In this document: in pieces, positions 33,181 through 41,015 of the stretch | How positions within the stretch are numbered: the stretch's first letter is position 1 | Layout: each line of letters begins with the position of its first letter | Origin: Saprospiraceae bacterium | Lineage (GTDB): Bacteria > Bacteroidota > Bacteroidia > Chitinophagales > Saprospiraceae | NCBI GenBank assembly: GCA_013001595.1 | Contig: JABDMH010000106.1 | Coordinates: 86,650-150,649 of the forward strand | Direction: 5' to 3' | DNA length: 64,000 nt | Notes under the pieces: generated by a model | Database searches by the model: none | The model's input: the letters and a program-made list of their open reading frames with translations, nothing else | Told to the model about the DNA's origin: nothing | Translations under genes and position numbers: made by a program

Positions 33181-35625
33181 TTATATGCGAAAGCCCATCG
33201 TACAATAAAAATTTCGACCAATGGATGGAATGATTCCAGGACCGGGATAGCCAGTGGCACGACGTGTGAAATATTGATTGTTCAGCAGATTATTAATGCC
33301 ACTTTCAATCTCTATTTTATTGAGTTTTAAAGACATTGATGCATCCAAAATGTGGTATGAAGGTATAAGACCTTCTATGGCTGAAGGAGTAAACACTGCA
33401 TTTGAAGCATCTGAAAAATGCTCGCCCACGTAACTGTACTGTACGCTGGTTGAAAAACGATTGAGGTGGATGAGGATACCACTCTTGGCTATAATGGGAG
33501 GTACAAGCTCGACCTTTTTTCCTTGTTGATCGACAAAAGCTGAGTTTGCATAGGTAGCATGCGTCACCGATACATTTCCAAATAAGGACATGTTGGCTTC
33601 TCCTTTTGGCAATGAGGCGCGAAAGAATTGCCATTCAACGAGTGACTCCACACCATAGATGCTGGCATCAGCTATGTTGGTTCGAAATCGGATAAACCGA
33701 TCGACTAAATTATTAAAGACAGGATTGGGTTCTCTTTTAAGTATGGTTCCAATTCGATCTTTGTACGATAGATGATAAATGCTTACATCAAAGTCTAGTG
33801 AAGGAGTAATACTGCCCCTTAATCCTAGGTCAAAATTGGATCCCCTTTCATCTACGAGGTTTTCATCGACGACCAAGCTGCCAACATTGACTCGGATGTC
33901 ATTGAAATTGATTGCTCGGTAATTTTGCGAATAATTGACAAACATCTCCACCGATTCAGAAAAACGAAAACTACTTCCTACACCAACAAATACAAATGAG
34001 CGGCGATTGGTTTTATTTTCTTCAAATCGTTGATCACTGATGATGTTTCCGGCAAGGTCCTTATTGATTTGACGGTAGTACCCTTGTGCCGAAGTCGAGA
34101 TATACTCCCATCGTGCCCCTGGTGTGATGCTCCATTTTTCTGAAAGTGAGAATATATTTTCGAAAAATAGGGAATAATTAGTGCTGGGTAAGTCGAAGTC
34201 GGAGCCTTCGAGATTACTTGGATTTAGATAATTAAATGTGGGCCCAGATCCATCATCAGCATCACCTTGTCTGCGCCAGGTTTGACCCCTGTAGAAGCGT
34301 GATCCTACCAGCAAGGTCGAAGGCTGCCCCAAGGTAGAATACTTGAGCATCATCCGAGTCTCGTTTCCCCAATTGGAAAATCGATCGCTGAGCAAATCTC
34401 TATTTTCTCCAAAATCAAGCAAATTGATCGGATCAAGGTTTCCCAGGGCATCCCTGCCAGCCTTTAAGGCGAATATTCTATTGTTGAAATGAAGCTTGTC
34501 ATTGGCTTTGAAGTCAAATAAGAGTGCAAATAGATTCCAATTCACATGAAACCAATTTCTTTTACGCAAGGATTGCCTAGGGTTATCCTTAAATTGGGCA
34601 TCTGTCAGTCCTCCAGGTTGCTGAGCTAAGTAATTGGTGTGTGTAAACTCCGGTGCGATCTCTATTTTATCACTGACTTTTATCCGACTGCTCCAATATG
34701 TGGTGTGTTGATCCAGCTTCTCATTGGGACGCCATCCTCTGTTCTTCTTGTATTGGTAGAAGCCGTAGTAGTTTACCTTACCTATGGTTCCTCCTACACT
34801 ATTGTAACTGTTGAAGAATCCATACGATCCCACACTATTACGTGAGTGGAGTTCGATTTTCTTGTCCGCTGGTCCTTTCTTGAATCTGAAATTCAGCATG
34901 CCCCCAAATTGAGTACCATACTGCAGGGAAGCGGCACCCCTTACTATTTCAATCCGCTCCAGTGCCTCAATGGGTGGTGTATAGTAGCTCTCAGGATAAC
35001 CCAGCGCGTCGGCACTGATGTCATAGCCGTTTTGTCTGGTGTTGAAATTTGAATTTCGGCTTGGGCTCAGCCCACGACCTCCGATACCCAACTGCACACC
35101 TGCTCCATCACTCTCCCAAATATTGAGTCCGCTGACTTTTGCGTACACTTGTCTGCTGCTGTTGGCTGCCTTATTGGCGACGAGTTGGTCGATTTTGATG
35201 AGCTCGTTCTTCTTTGAAGCGTAAATATTGGTACCCTCTACTTGCCGGAGTCGATATATGCCTGCTGACTTTTGATTTTCCACCACTGTCACTTTTTCCA
35301 GCACAAATGATTCATCGATCATCGGTATGATCAGTTCCTGTGGACGTTCGGCGAGATCGATTTTTACCCGTACATGTCTCTTGGCTTTTCCCACATGTTG
35401 AACTTCCACATTATGCCACCCAGGAGTGAGATTATGTAAGATAAACTGGCCTTTTTGATTCGTCTCCGTAGTCACTAACGAATCATCTACCAGTATCAGG
35501 GCCCCAAGCAATGGGACGTTGGTTAGTGAATCAAACACATGTCCTTTTAGTATGGGGTTGAGTTCCTGAGCACAAAGGATCAAAGGACACAAAAGCAGAA
35601 AACCTATACTAATATTCTTTACCAT
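33181..35625 (-). CDS. TonB-dependent receptor (FecA-like, with CarboxypepD-regulatory-like N-domain)
   Basis: Outer-membrane transporter of 814 residues. A signal peptide (ISIGFLLLCPLILCAQ) precedes a CarboxypepD-reg-like domain of about 85 residues (LKGHVFDSLTNVPLLGALIL). The plug follows, with QVYAKVSGLNIWESDGAGVQ, LGIGGRGLSPSRNSNFNTRQ, and IEALERIEIVRGAASLQYGT with QFGGMLNF. A beta-barrel ends in GRNFYCTMGFRI, with the C-terminal hydrophobic residue expected for BAM. The plug resembles the Fe(III)-dicitrate receptor group. As last gene of the DUF4856-imelysin-HTTM operon it probably imports an iron complex or another metal chelate; the ligand is inference. Its start overlaps the HTTM gene by seven bases. 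Confidence 0.9.
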   Translation of the reverse strand: MVKNISIGFLLLCPLILCAQELNPILKGHVFDSLTNVPLLGALILVDDSLVTTETNQKGQFILHNLTPGWHNVEVQHVGKAKRHVRVKIDLAERPQELIIPMIDESFVLEKVTVVENQKSAGIYRLRQVEGTNIYASKKNELIKIDQLVANKAANSSRQVYAKVSGLNIWESDGAGVQLGIGGRGLSPSRNSNFNTRQNGYDISADALGYPESYYTPPIEALERIEIVRGAASLQYGTQFGGMLNFRFKKGPADKKIELHSRNSVGSYGFFNSYNSVGGTIGKVNYYGFYQYKKNRGWRPNEKLDQHTTYWSSRIKVSDKIEIAPEFTHTNYLAQQPGGLTDAQFKDNPRQSLRKRNWFHVNWNLFALLFDFKANDKLHFNNRIFALKAGRDALGNLDPINLLDFGENRDLLSDRFSNWGNETRMMLKYSTLGQPSTLLVGSRFYRGQTWRRQGDADDGSGPTFNYLNPSNLEGSDFDLPSTNYSLFFENIFSLSEKWSITPGARWEYISTSAQGYYRQINKDLAGNIISDQRFEENKTNRRSFVFVGVGSSFRFSESVEMFVNYSQNYRAINFNDIRVNVGSLVVDENLVDERGSNFDLGLRGSITPSLDFDVSIYHLSYKDRIGTILKREPNPVFNNLVDRFIRFRTNIADASIYGVESLVEWQFFRASLPKGEANMSLFGNVSVTHATYANSAFVDQQGKKVELVPPIIAKSGILIHLNRFSTSVQYSYVGEHFSDASNAVFTPSAIEGLIPSYHILDASMSLKLNKIEIESGINNLLNNQYFTRRATGYPGPGIIPSIGRNFYCTMGFRI

Positions 35626-36968
35626 CTTCGAGAATCTTCAAGTGGTAAAATCCATTCCATGGGCGGAAAAGTCTTCTTCACATCTCCTAAATCTACAGCT
35701 GGATCTATAAATGGTTGGCTATGCCTTCCGTTTAAAGTGACTTTACTGTTGCAATACACTTGTGGTTTGGAAAAACCTCGTTCTTGATAATAATCTCTTA
35801 AATAATGTGCAAATTGCAGTATCATGTCTGGCTGCGTGCTCATCATCTTTTCTTGTTGAGGTGTAAGATGTCGGTAATTGGTAGCCCACTCAACTTTATC
35901 ACCTTGTTGATCTACAATTTTAAAGGTGGTATGACCGGCTTTTTCCATGAGCATCACCCGCCAAGAAAAACGATACCCTTGCTCTGACCAAGAAACAGAG
36001 CCAGGATACATGAGGTATCTGAGGGGAATAATAATTTGAGCCAGGAGATAAAACCCTATAGCGTATTGAACCCACCTTGAAGTAGCTTGTCCCTTACTTT
36101 TTGATGTATTTATGAGTGGCATCTTTCGCAAAGGTTTTTGAAAAAACGCCAGACATTTTTCATGGAGATGAGAAGGGAAGAAAATAATCGTACTTAGCAT
36201 CATGATATAGGGAAACATGCCGATCGGAAAAAGTAGAGCGGTCAATGTATGAAAGACAACTACGGCAAAATATGCGAGGGAACGTGTTGCGGGAAGAAGC
36301 AATAAAAAGCCGATGCTTAGATCAAAAGCAGCTCCAGCCCAGCTGAAAACATAGGCAGTTTCTTCATAATTAAAGATGGAGCCTACTAGAGGGATGTGAG
36401 TTAGTGAAGGCAACCATAATTTCATTGGCATAGCCTGGATCATCCAGTCACAGTTCAGTTTGGCTAAGCCTGCAAAAAAATAGACAATAATGAGTTGCGC
36501 CTTAATCAATGAAATGGTCCAAAGAGGGACATGGTCGGCGTAGATTTGTGGTCTTTTCCACACGTCTATTGAAAATCGCCGATTCGCAGGTAGGAAGATA
36601 AGCAGAAACGCCATCAAGCTCACGAAGTAGTAGTGATTCAGGTAATTGGTTTTATCAATTAATTCAACATAGGTGAAGCTTATAAAGAAGAGTGTGGTAG
36701 CAATGCGATACCGAAATCCAACCATGATCGATATTGCACTAAGGAACATGAGCGCGAATAGTGCGTACATTCCCAGTGCTCCCAATGGCTTTATCCACCC
36801 AAATCCAGAGAAGGTAAAGAAATAGGTAGGTTCTATGTACAGTTCTCGTATCCAGCCCTTTAAGAAAAATCTGGCGACACTGCATGCCATTATAAATCCA
36901 AAAAGCACCCTGAATGTGACCAGAGGTGCGATAGAGACAGACCGGTCAAAGAAGTGTGTGCTCTTCAT
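35619..36968 (-). CDS. HTTM domain protein (vitamin K-dependent gamma-carboxylase-like membrane protein)
   Basis: Polytopic membrane protein of 449 residues. Its helices match the HTTM/VKG-carboxylase pattern: APLVTFRVLFGFIMACSVAR at the start, YLNHYYFVSLMAFLLIFLPA with NRRFSID, KAQLIIVYFFAGLAKLNCDW, a FDLSIGFLLLLPATRSLAYF segment and VVVFHTLTALLFPIGMFPYI. A soluble C-terminal part of about 130 residues follows. True gamma-carboxylase activity is unproven in bacteria. The gene recurs with TonB receptors and imelysins in Bacteroidota operons of this kind, so a role in metal uptake or reduction is inferred. It overlaps the receptor gene downstream and is nine bases from the imelysin gene. Confidence 0.85.
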   Translation of the reverse strand: MKSTHFFDRSVSIAPLVTFRVLFGFIMACSVARFFLKGWIRELYIEPTYFFTFSGFGWIKPLGALGMYALFALMFLSAISIMVGFRYRIATTLFFISFTYVELIDKTNYLNHYYFVSLMAFLLIFLPANRRFSIDVWKRPQIYADHVPLWTISLIKAQLIIVYFFAGLAKLNCDWMIQAMPMKLWLPSLTHIPLVGSIFNYEETAYVFSWAGAAFDLSIGFLLLLPATRSLAYFAVVVFHTLTALLFPIGMFPYIMMLSTIIFFPSHLHEKCLAFFQKPLRKMPLINTSKSKGQATSRWVQYAIGFYLLAQIIIPLRYLMYPGSVSWSEQGYRFSWRVMLMEKAGHTTFKIVDQQGDKVEWATNYRHLTPQQEKMMSTQPDMILQFAHYLRDYYQERGFSKPQVYCNSKVTLNGRHSQPFIDPAVDLGDVKKTFPPMEWILPLEDSRRW

Positions 36969-36977
36969 GCGTTTAAC

Positions 36978-38093
36978 TTAATCTCCATCATTGTCTTGAT
37001 TAGTGATGGTAATGCCTACTACTGATGCCAAATCGGATTTTATGAGGGTCACTATATCTTGCAAAGTGAGGAAGAGATTGATCATCGCTTGATTGTCTTC
37101 CTCAATTTGTTTGCTTAGATCGTTATTTAGCTCCTGGACATTTGTCAATGCGGATTGTAAGGTGGTTTGAAAGTTGGCTTTCAAATCACCTTGATCGATA
37201 TTATCCAGATAGTCATACATGGACATACCTTTTGTACCAGAAAGGCCTTCACCAGTCAGCAACATCGTATACGCTTCAAGAGCATCGCTTAAGAGTTCAC
37301 CACCATAGCCACCGTGGAAGGCTTCCACTGCAAGAGGTCTGATTACTCCGGCACTGCGTATCCCCGCAGGGATGGCGACTTTTCCGTCTCTCAAGAAGCG
37401 TTGAAAGTGCCTATCCATGGTGTTGATTAGGATGCCCATGGCGCTTCCTATATCGGTACCTCTCGCTTGATCGCTGGTGAAGTCTTGCAGGTACGGACCT
37501 TCATTCCAATCTTGATGCACCTTACCTGCTAGCTGTTCCAGATGATTGGTCAAGGCGATCAGGTAGTCTTTATGTCCCTGATTAGCAAAAGATGAGATAG
37601 TGACAGTTGGGTCTGCGGATGAGAGCATATAATCCAGCGCTGGAAGACCCTCCGCTGCTTGATTGCTGATCGTCCCGAGATTGAAATTCCCAGCACTGAT
37701 GTTGCCTTCAATCTTGAGTTCATCCGCAGGGTATAGATTTATTGCCGATCGGAGGGCTTGATTTTCTGTTGGTCCCATTTGATAGATCGCAGCGACTTGC
37801 CACGCCTTCCAGGTTTTCTTAAGTGCTGCTTTGAGGCTGGAAAGGCTAGTTTCCGTCGGTCCTATTACAAATTCACCGGCCAGATTATTTAGGGATATCG
37901 TGGCTTCGTGTAGGTCTTTAAAGGCAGGTACGATGAAATGATTAGCTACATGTTTGGCAATATTTCCTCGGTCGGTAGTCAGATCCCTGCTAGGCGTAGA
38001 AGGTGTTGGAGGTGCTTCTGAATTCTTGTCACATCCCAGGACCAAAAGAAGACATAGGCAGATGATCAGAGGAGTAGGGTCCTGATTTTTCAT
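36978..38093 (-). CDS. Imelysin-like lipoprotein (M75/IrpA family)
   Basis: Lipoprotein of 371 residues with signal PLIICLCLLLVLGC and lipidated Cys21. The helical imelysin fold is recognisable in HVANHFIVPAFKDLHEATIS, LKKTWKAWQVAAIYQMGPTE and GYGGELLSDALEAYTMLLTG. In classical imelysins the metal motif is GxHxxE. Here the corresponding place reads GLPALD (residues 149-154), so the histidine and glutamate are missing. It may bind a ligand or partner rather than iron directly. The frame is open to 38150, but the ATG at 38093 gives a proper lipoprotein signal. It lies 13 bases after the DUF4856 gene. Confidence 0.88.
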   Translation of the reverse strand: MKNQDPTPLIICLCLLLVLGCDKNSEAPPTPSTPSRDLTTDRGNIAKHVANHFIVPAFKDLHEATISLNNLAGEFVIGPTETSLSSLKAALKKTWKAWQVAAIYQMGPTENQALRSAINLYPADELKIEGNISAGNFNLGTISNQAAEGLPALDYMLSSADPTVTISSFANQGHKDYLIALTNHLEQLAGKVHQDWNEGPYLQDFTSDQARGTDIGSAMGILINTMDRHFQRFLRDGKVAIPAGIRSAGVIRPLAVEAFHGGYGGELLSDALEAYTMLLTGEGLSGTKGMSMYDYLDNIDQGDLKANFQTTLQSALTNVQELNNDLSKQIEEDNQAMINLFLTLQDIVTLIKSDLASVVGITITNQDNDGD

Positions 38094-38106
38094 ATTCAAG
38101 TATTTT

Positions 38107-39582
38107 CTATAGGTCATCTTGATAAGGGGCCAACGCTGGATACGTATCAATCAGCATCGATTTTGCTTGGTTAAGACCTGACGGAGTCACATTCCAGAAA
38201 TTTCCTCCGGATCCGAAGTGCTCTTCCTTAATCATTTCGATGTCCTCCAAGGACAGCTTTCGAGTTGGATTATATTTGATGGCATTGGCAAAAGCCCAAG
38301 CTTCCGAAAGCGTATGGAATGCCTCGCCGGTCTGAGCCTCGTTTAAGGCCGACAAGGTGCTATTGATGTAGTGCACCGTAGTAGCAGCGGCAACCAGCTC
38401 TAGTTGCTCAGCTATTTCTGCACGTTTAAGGTTTTTTTCTGGCAGGTCATTATTTACTATGGCCGTGCGACCTGCTATGAAAGCATCCACAATGATGTTA
38501 TTGGTTCCCAAGAATGGATCTACCACATTGGAATAGTGACTCCAGAACCGATCTTCATCACTGCGATCACTGGGCCAGTTTGATGTAAAGTCAACCGGTG
38601 GGTTCCAATAGCCAAATGCTTCATCCCAATGGTGCTCCATGCTTGTATAATTCTTCCCTTCGCTTAACTCCGTGTTTTCAACATCATCACCCGTGCGTGC
38701 ATCACTGAAGTAAGTATTAAAGATCTGATTGTACATCACCGTACCCATCAGACCTTTCTCGATGAGTTGGGTAAATTCTCGACCATTTGCATCGAGTAAG
38801 ATCGTATTTCCGCTATTTTCTCGTACGAGCAAACCAGCGGTACCATTCGCGGCATTAGCAACAGATATGCTGGCTTGCTCTGCAGCTAGGAATAGATTAG
38901 ACATAAACATGTTGTCTAGGTCTGGCTGAAACGATTTGTTCTTTAGCTGCTTTGTACTCGTGAAAGGATAGAATCCATGGCCATTGCCATTTACATTGGC
39001 ATATGCATCCGTAAGTACTTGTACCGACAGGGCAGCACCGCCATCACCGGTCTTGAGGTAGTCCGTGATTTGCTCAACCATATCGAGTCTTTCATTTTGC
39101 CCAGTATAGGATACCGTGGATATGCCGTCCCGCTGAAAGGAGTAGCTATCTGGTGTCATGGAAAGTACCGGTGAGACCAATACCTCAACATCCAGATTCT
39201 GAGTGGCACCTTGCTTGTCTGTCATCTCCACCGACAGCATGTACGTATCACCTAGAAGCGCGTCTGCAGGAATTACCATTGTTACTTCGATAGTGAGGGA
39301 TTTGGCCTCATCTGGCACGGGGAAGGATTCGGCTACCTGCCCTTGAGGAGTAACGATTATTGATTTGATTCCATAATTTGCAATTGCAGTGATGCTGATT
39401 GGCATTTCTGTTCCCCGCGGTCCTTCGTAGGAAGTCTGATCAGCTTGTAAAGAAATGGTACCTGCAGGCTTTGGGTCATCATCTTTGTCACAACTCGTAA
39501 GGAGGAGTACACCTAGTAGGCAAATGAATGGAAGCCTGGATATCACTAGTTTATGGAAAAATGTTATGGTGTTCAGGTTCAT
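38107..39582 (-). CDS. DUF4856 domain lipoprotein
   Basis: Lipoprotein of 491 residues with signal RLPFICLLGVLLLTSC. An Ig-like stretch follows (residues about 45-140), then the DUF4856 domain with YSFQRDGISTVSYTGQNERL, GVMYNQIFNTYF in the variant LMGTVMYNQIFNTYFS, and SMEHHWDEAFGYWNPPVDFT. DUF4856 is a helical family of unknown function found beside imelysins. It is the first gene of the operon and may act as the surface binding protein. The ATG at 39582 is chosen because a near-perfect promoter at 39600-39630 overlaps the longer start at 39600. Confidence 0.88.
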   Translation of the reverse strand: MNLNTITFFHKLVISRLPFICLLGVLLLTSCDKDDDPKPAGTISLQADQTSYEGPRGTEMPISITAIANYGIKSIIVTPQGQVAESFPVPDEAKSLTIEVTMVIPADALLGDTYMLSVEMTDKQGATQNLDVEVLVSPVLSMTPDSYSFQRDGISTVSYTGQNERLDMVEQITDYLKTGDGGAALSVQVLTDAYANVNGNGHGFYPFTSTKQLKNKSFQPDLDNMFMSNLFLAAEQASISVANAANGTAGLLVRENSGNTILLDANGREFTQLIEKGLMGTVMYNQIFNTYFSDARTGDDVENTELSEGKNYTSMEHHWDEAFGYWNPPVDFTSNWPSDRSDEDRFWSHYSNVVDPFLGTNNIIVDAFIAGRTAIVNNDLPEKNLKRAEIAEQLELVAAATTVHYINSTLSALNEAQTGEAFHTLSEAWAFANAIKYNPTRKLSLEDIEMIKEEHFGSGGNFWNVTPSGLNQAKSMLIDTYPALAPYQDDL

Positions 39583-39599
39583 TTGCTTTGCCATTGGCA

Positions 39600-39630
39600 C
39601 AAATGTAAGTCAGCAGATAGGCCTGTACAA
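39600..39630 (-). promoter_or_regulatory. Promoter of the DUF4856-imelysin-HTTM-TonB receptor operon
   Basis: On the minus strand TTG (39630-39628) and TACATTTG (39607-39600) are separated by 20 bases. This matches the Bacteroidota -33/-7 consensus in both boxes. RNA would start near 39593, leaving about 11 bases before the ATG. Confidence 0.65.
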
Positions 39631-39665
39631 TAGCTATAATGTAGATTGTGGACTGCCACAAATTG

Positions 39666-39692
39666 GGTATGTACATACCTAAACTTAGGTAT
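39666..39692. promoter_or_regulatory. Overlapping palindromes, candidate operator of the metal-uptake operon
   Basis: GGTATGTACATACC (39666-39679) is a perfect 14-base palindrome. ATACCTAA (39675-39682) and TTAGGTAT (39685-39692) form a second one that shares the ATACC arm. Together the motif GGTAT appears three times in alternating orientation, 36 bases upstream of the -33 box. It is a plausible binding site for a metal-responsive or other regulator; the regulator is unknown. Confidence 0.4.
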
Positions 39693-39798
39693 AGGGATTC
39701 TAGATGTATGCAGTACTATCTTCCGCAATAGTCGGCCAGAGATGCATCTTTTTGCGAGAAATAAGATCATGAAGCACTTACACAACTAGAAGGTATGC

Positions 39799-39841
39799 TG
39801 CTAGGATTGTCATGGTTTTTGGTCAAAAATCCCACCAATCC
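39799..39841. repeat. Dispersed repeat C, copy 2
   Basis: TTGTCATGGTTTTTGGT and AAAAATCCCACCAATCC match copy 1 at 32573-32619 with a few substitutions, in the same orientation. Confidence 0.6.
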
Positions 39842-40134
39842 TAGAGCCGAATTTATTTATGGACTGGATTTTTATCAAATGACTCGACTGTACAAATACA
39901 GATTTGAATTTGCAAGACCGTAATGAATAATTGGGAACTTTCAGCGGAATGTCCGTTCGTGGCTGGAAGGATATAAAGGCTGAAAGCTTCACCTATCACT
40001 AGCCAGGGGCATGTGCCCTTGGCTAGTGGTGTGCGAGTATAGCGGCCTGAAGGGCTGCGCATCAGGCTTGGGGCATAAAATACATCAATAGGAATACAGG
40101 CGAATCCCTACGATATTTTTAGAGTAAAGTTTAA
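39841..40134. repeat. Hairpin-rich repeat A, copy 1
   Basis: A 294-base unit repeated at 40249-40535. It contains three hairpins in a row. CTTTCAGC/GCTGAAAG pair at 39938-39945 and 39979-39986. CACTAGCCAGGGGCA pairs with TGCCCTTGGCTAGTG at 39997-40028, a 15-pair stem with one G-U and a two-base turn. GCCTGA/TCAGGC pair at 40045-40050 and 40062-40067. The minus strand has a 69-codon frame through it (39853-40062). I regard the unit as a mobile or structured RNA element more likely than a gene, but this is not settled. Confidence 0.7.
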
Positions 40135-40270
40135 ACAAATCACAGACGATCGGAGGATCTGGGAGCCTCACCAACCATGGAACTAAAAGCAAATTTTAGG
40201 GATTAAATAATTGACAGGATTTTAGAGTAATAAATAGCACACTGGATCCTAGAGCCGAATTTATTTATGG
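40135..40270. repeat. Dispersed repeat family B, copy 3
   Basis: ACAAATCACAGACGATCGGA, GGGAGCCTCACCAACCATGG, TTAAATAATTGACAGGAT and GGATCCTAGAGCCGAATTTA align with B copies at 32410 and 32946. Its last 22 bases are also the first bases of A copy 2, so A and B alternate as one composite unit of about 400 bases. Confidence 0.7.
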
Positions 40271-40535
40271 ACTGGATTTTTATCAAATAACTCGACTGTA
40301 CAGATTTGAATTTGTAAGACCGTAATGAATAATTGGGAACTTTCAGCGGAATGTCCGTTCGTGGCTGGAAGGATATAAAGGCTGAAAGCTTCACCTATCA
40401 TTAGCCAGGGGCATGTGCCCTTGGCTAGTGGTGTGCGAGTATAGCGGCCTGAAAGGCTGCGCATCAGGCTTGGGGCAGAAAATACATCAACAGAGATACA
40501 GGCGAACCCAACGATGTTTTTAGATGAAAGTTTAT
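40249..40535. repeat. Hairpin-rich repeat A, copy 2
   Basis: Nearly identical to copy 1 across its central 155 bases. The large hairpin recurs at 40399-40430 with one change (CATTAG for CACTAG), which turns a C-G pair into a U-G pair and so keeps the RNA stem. A six-base block (copy 1, about 39893-39898) is absent. The minus-strand frame through it is 104 codons (40261-40575) and shares its C-terminal part with the frame in copy 1. Confidence 0.7.
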
Positions 40536-40643
40536 ACAAATCACAAACGAACGGAGGATCTGGGAGCCCCACCAATCATGGAGTTAAAAGCAAAATCTAG
40601 GGTTAAATAATTCATAAGATACTGAAGCGGTAAAATGGACATC
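40536..40643. repeat. Dispersed repeat family B, copy 4 (partial)
   Basis: ACAAATCACAAACGAACGGA, GGGAGCCCCACCAATCATGG and TTAAATAATTCATAAGATAC match the other B copies. Similarity fades before the GGATCCTAGAGCC end, so this copy is truncated. Confidence 0.6.
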
Positions 40644-40709
40644 TAGTAGTTGTAGGGTGGTGGAAAGTTAGTGCTCAACTATCTCTTCCGCATTCATGGC
40701 CCACTCGCT

Positions 40710-40737
40710 ATGGTGGAAGACTAAATCCTTCCACCAT
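40710..40737. other. Perfect hairpin upstream of the DUF1328 gene
   Basis: ATGGTGGAAG (40710-40719) and CTTCCACCAT (40728-40737) form a ten-pair stem with an eight-base loop. There is no T-run, so it is not an ordinary terminator. It lies 66 bases before the DUF1328 ATG and could be a leader structure. Confidence 0.4.
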
Positions 40738-40802
40738 CGAACCATGATGAATTTCGCTCTGTCTTCAGGCTGACAGGCATTATTATTAATGAAAAAACAA
40801 AT

Positions 40803-40967
40803 ATGTTACGCTGGGCAATTATTTTCTTTGTAGTCGCTTTAATCAGTGCACTTTTTGGATTTGGTGGCATTGAAGCTGGTACTGTCGGCATCGCTAAAAT
40901 TCTATTTTTCATCTTTATCGTATTGTTTGCGATTGCAATCGTTGTGAAACTGGTACGAAGAGCCTGA
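40803..40967 (+). CDS. DUF1328 domain small membrane protein
   Basis: A 54-residue protein with the features of the DUF1328/YtjA family: MLRWAIIFFVVALISALFGF at the start, the GGIEAGTVGIAKILFFIFIV core, a second hydrophobic helix and a basic end (KLVRRA). Such proteins are small, often stress-induced inner-membrane proteins in many bacteria; the function is unknown. A minus-strand frame at 40721-40912 is its antisense shadow. It stands alone between the repeat region and argH. Confidence 0.85.
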   Translation: MLRWAIIFFVVALISALFGFGGIEAGTVGIAKILFFIFIVLFAIAIVVKLVRRA

Positions 40968-41015
40968 AGATTTACCGCAACTTAAGGTGGGCTAGCAATA
41001 TTGAAATACTGTTGG

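Noticed and set aside
39853..40575. Minus-strand frames of 69 and 104 codons within the A repeats, as protein genes
   Set aside because: Not called as genes. The two frames differ at their N-terminal ends, lie over strong hairpins and have no recognisable domain; kept as an open alternative in the findings.
40721..40912. 63-codon minus-strand frame
   Set aside because: Antisense shadow of the DUF1328 gene (40803-40967).
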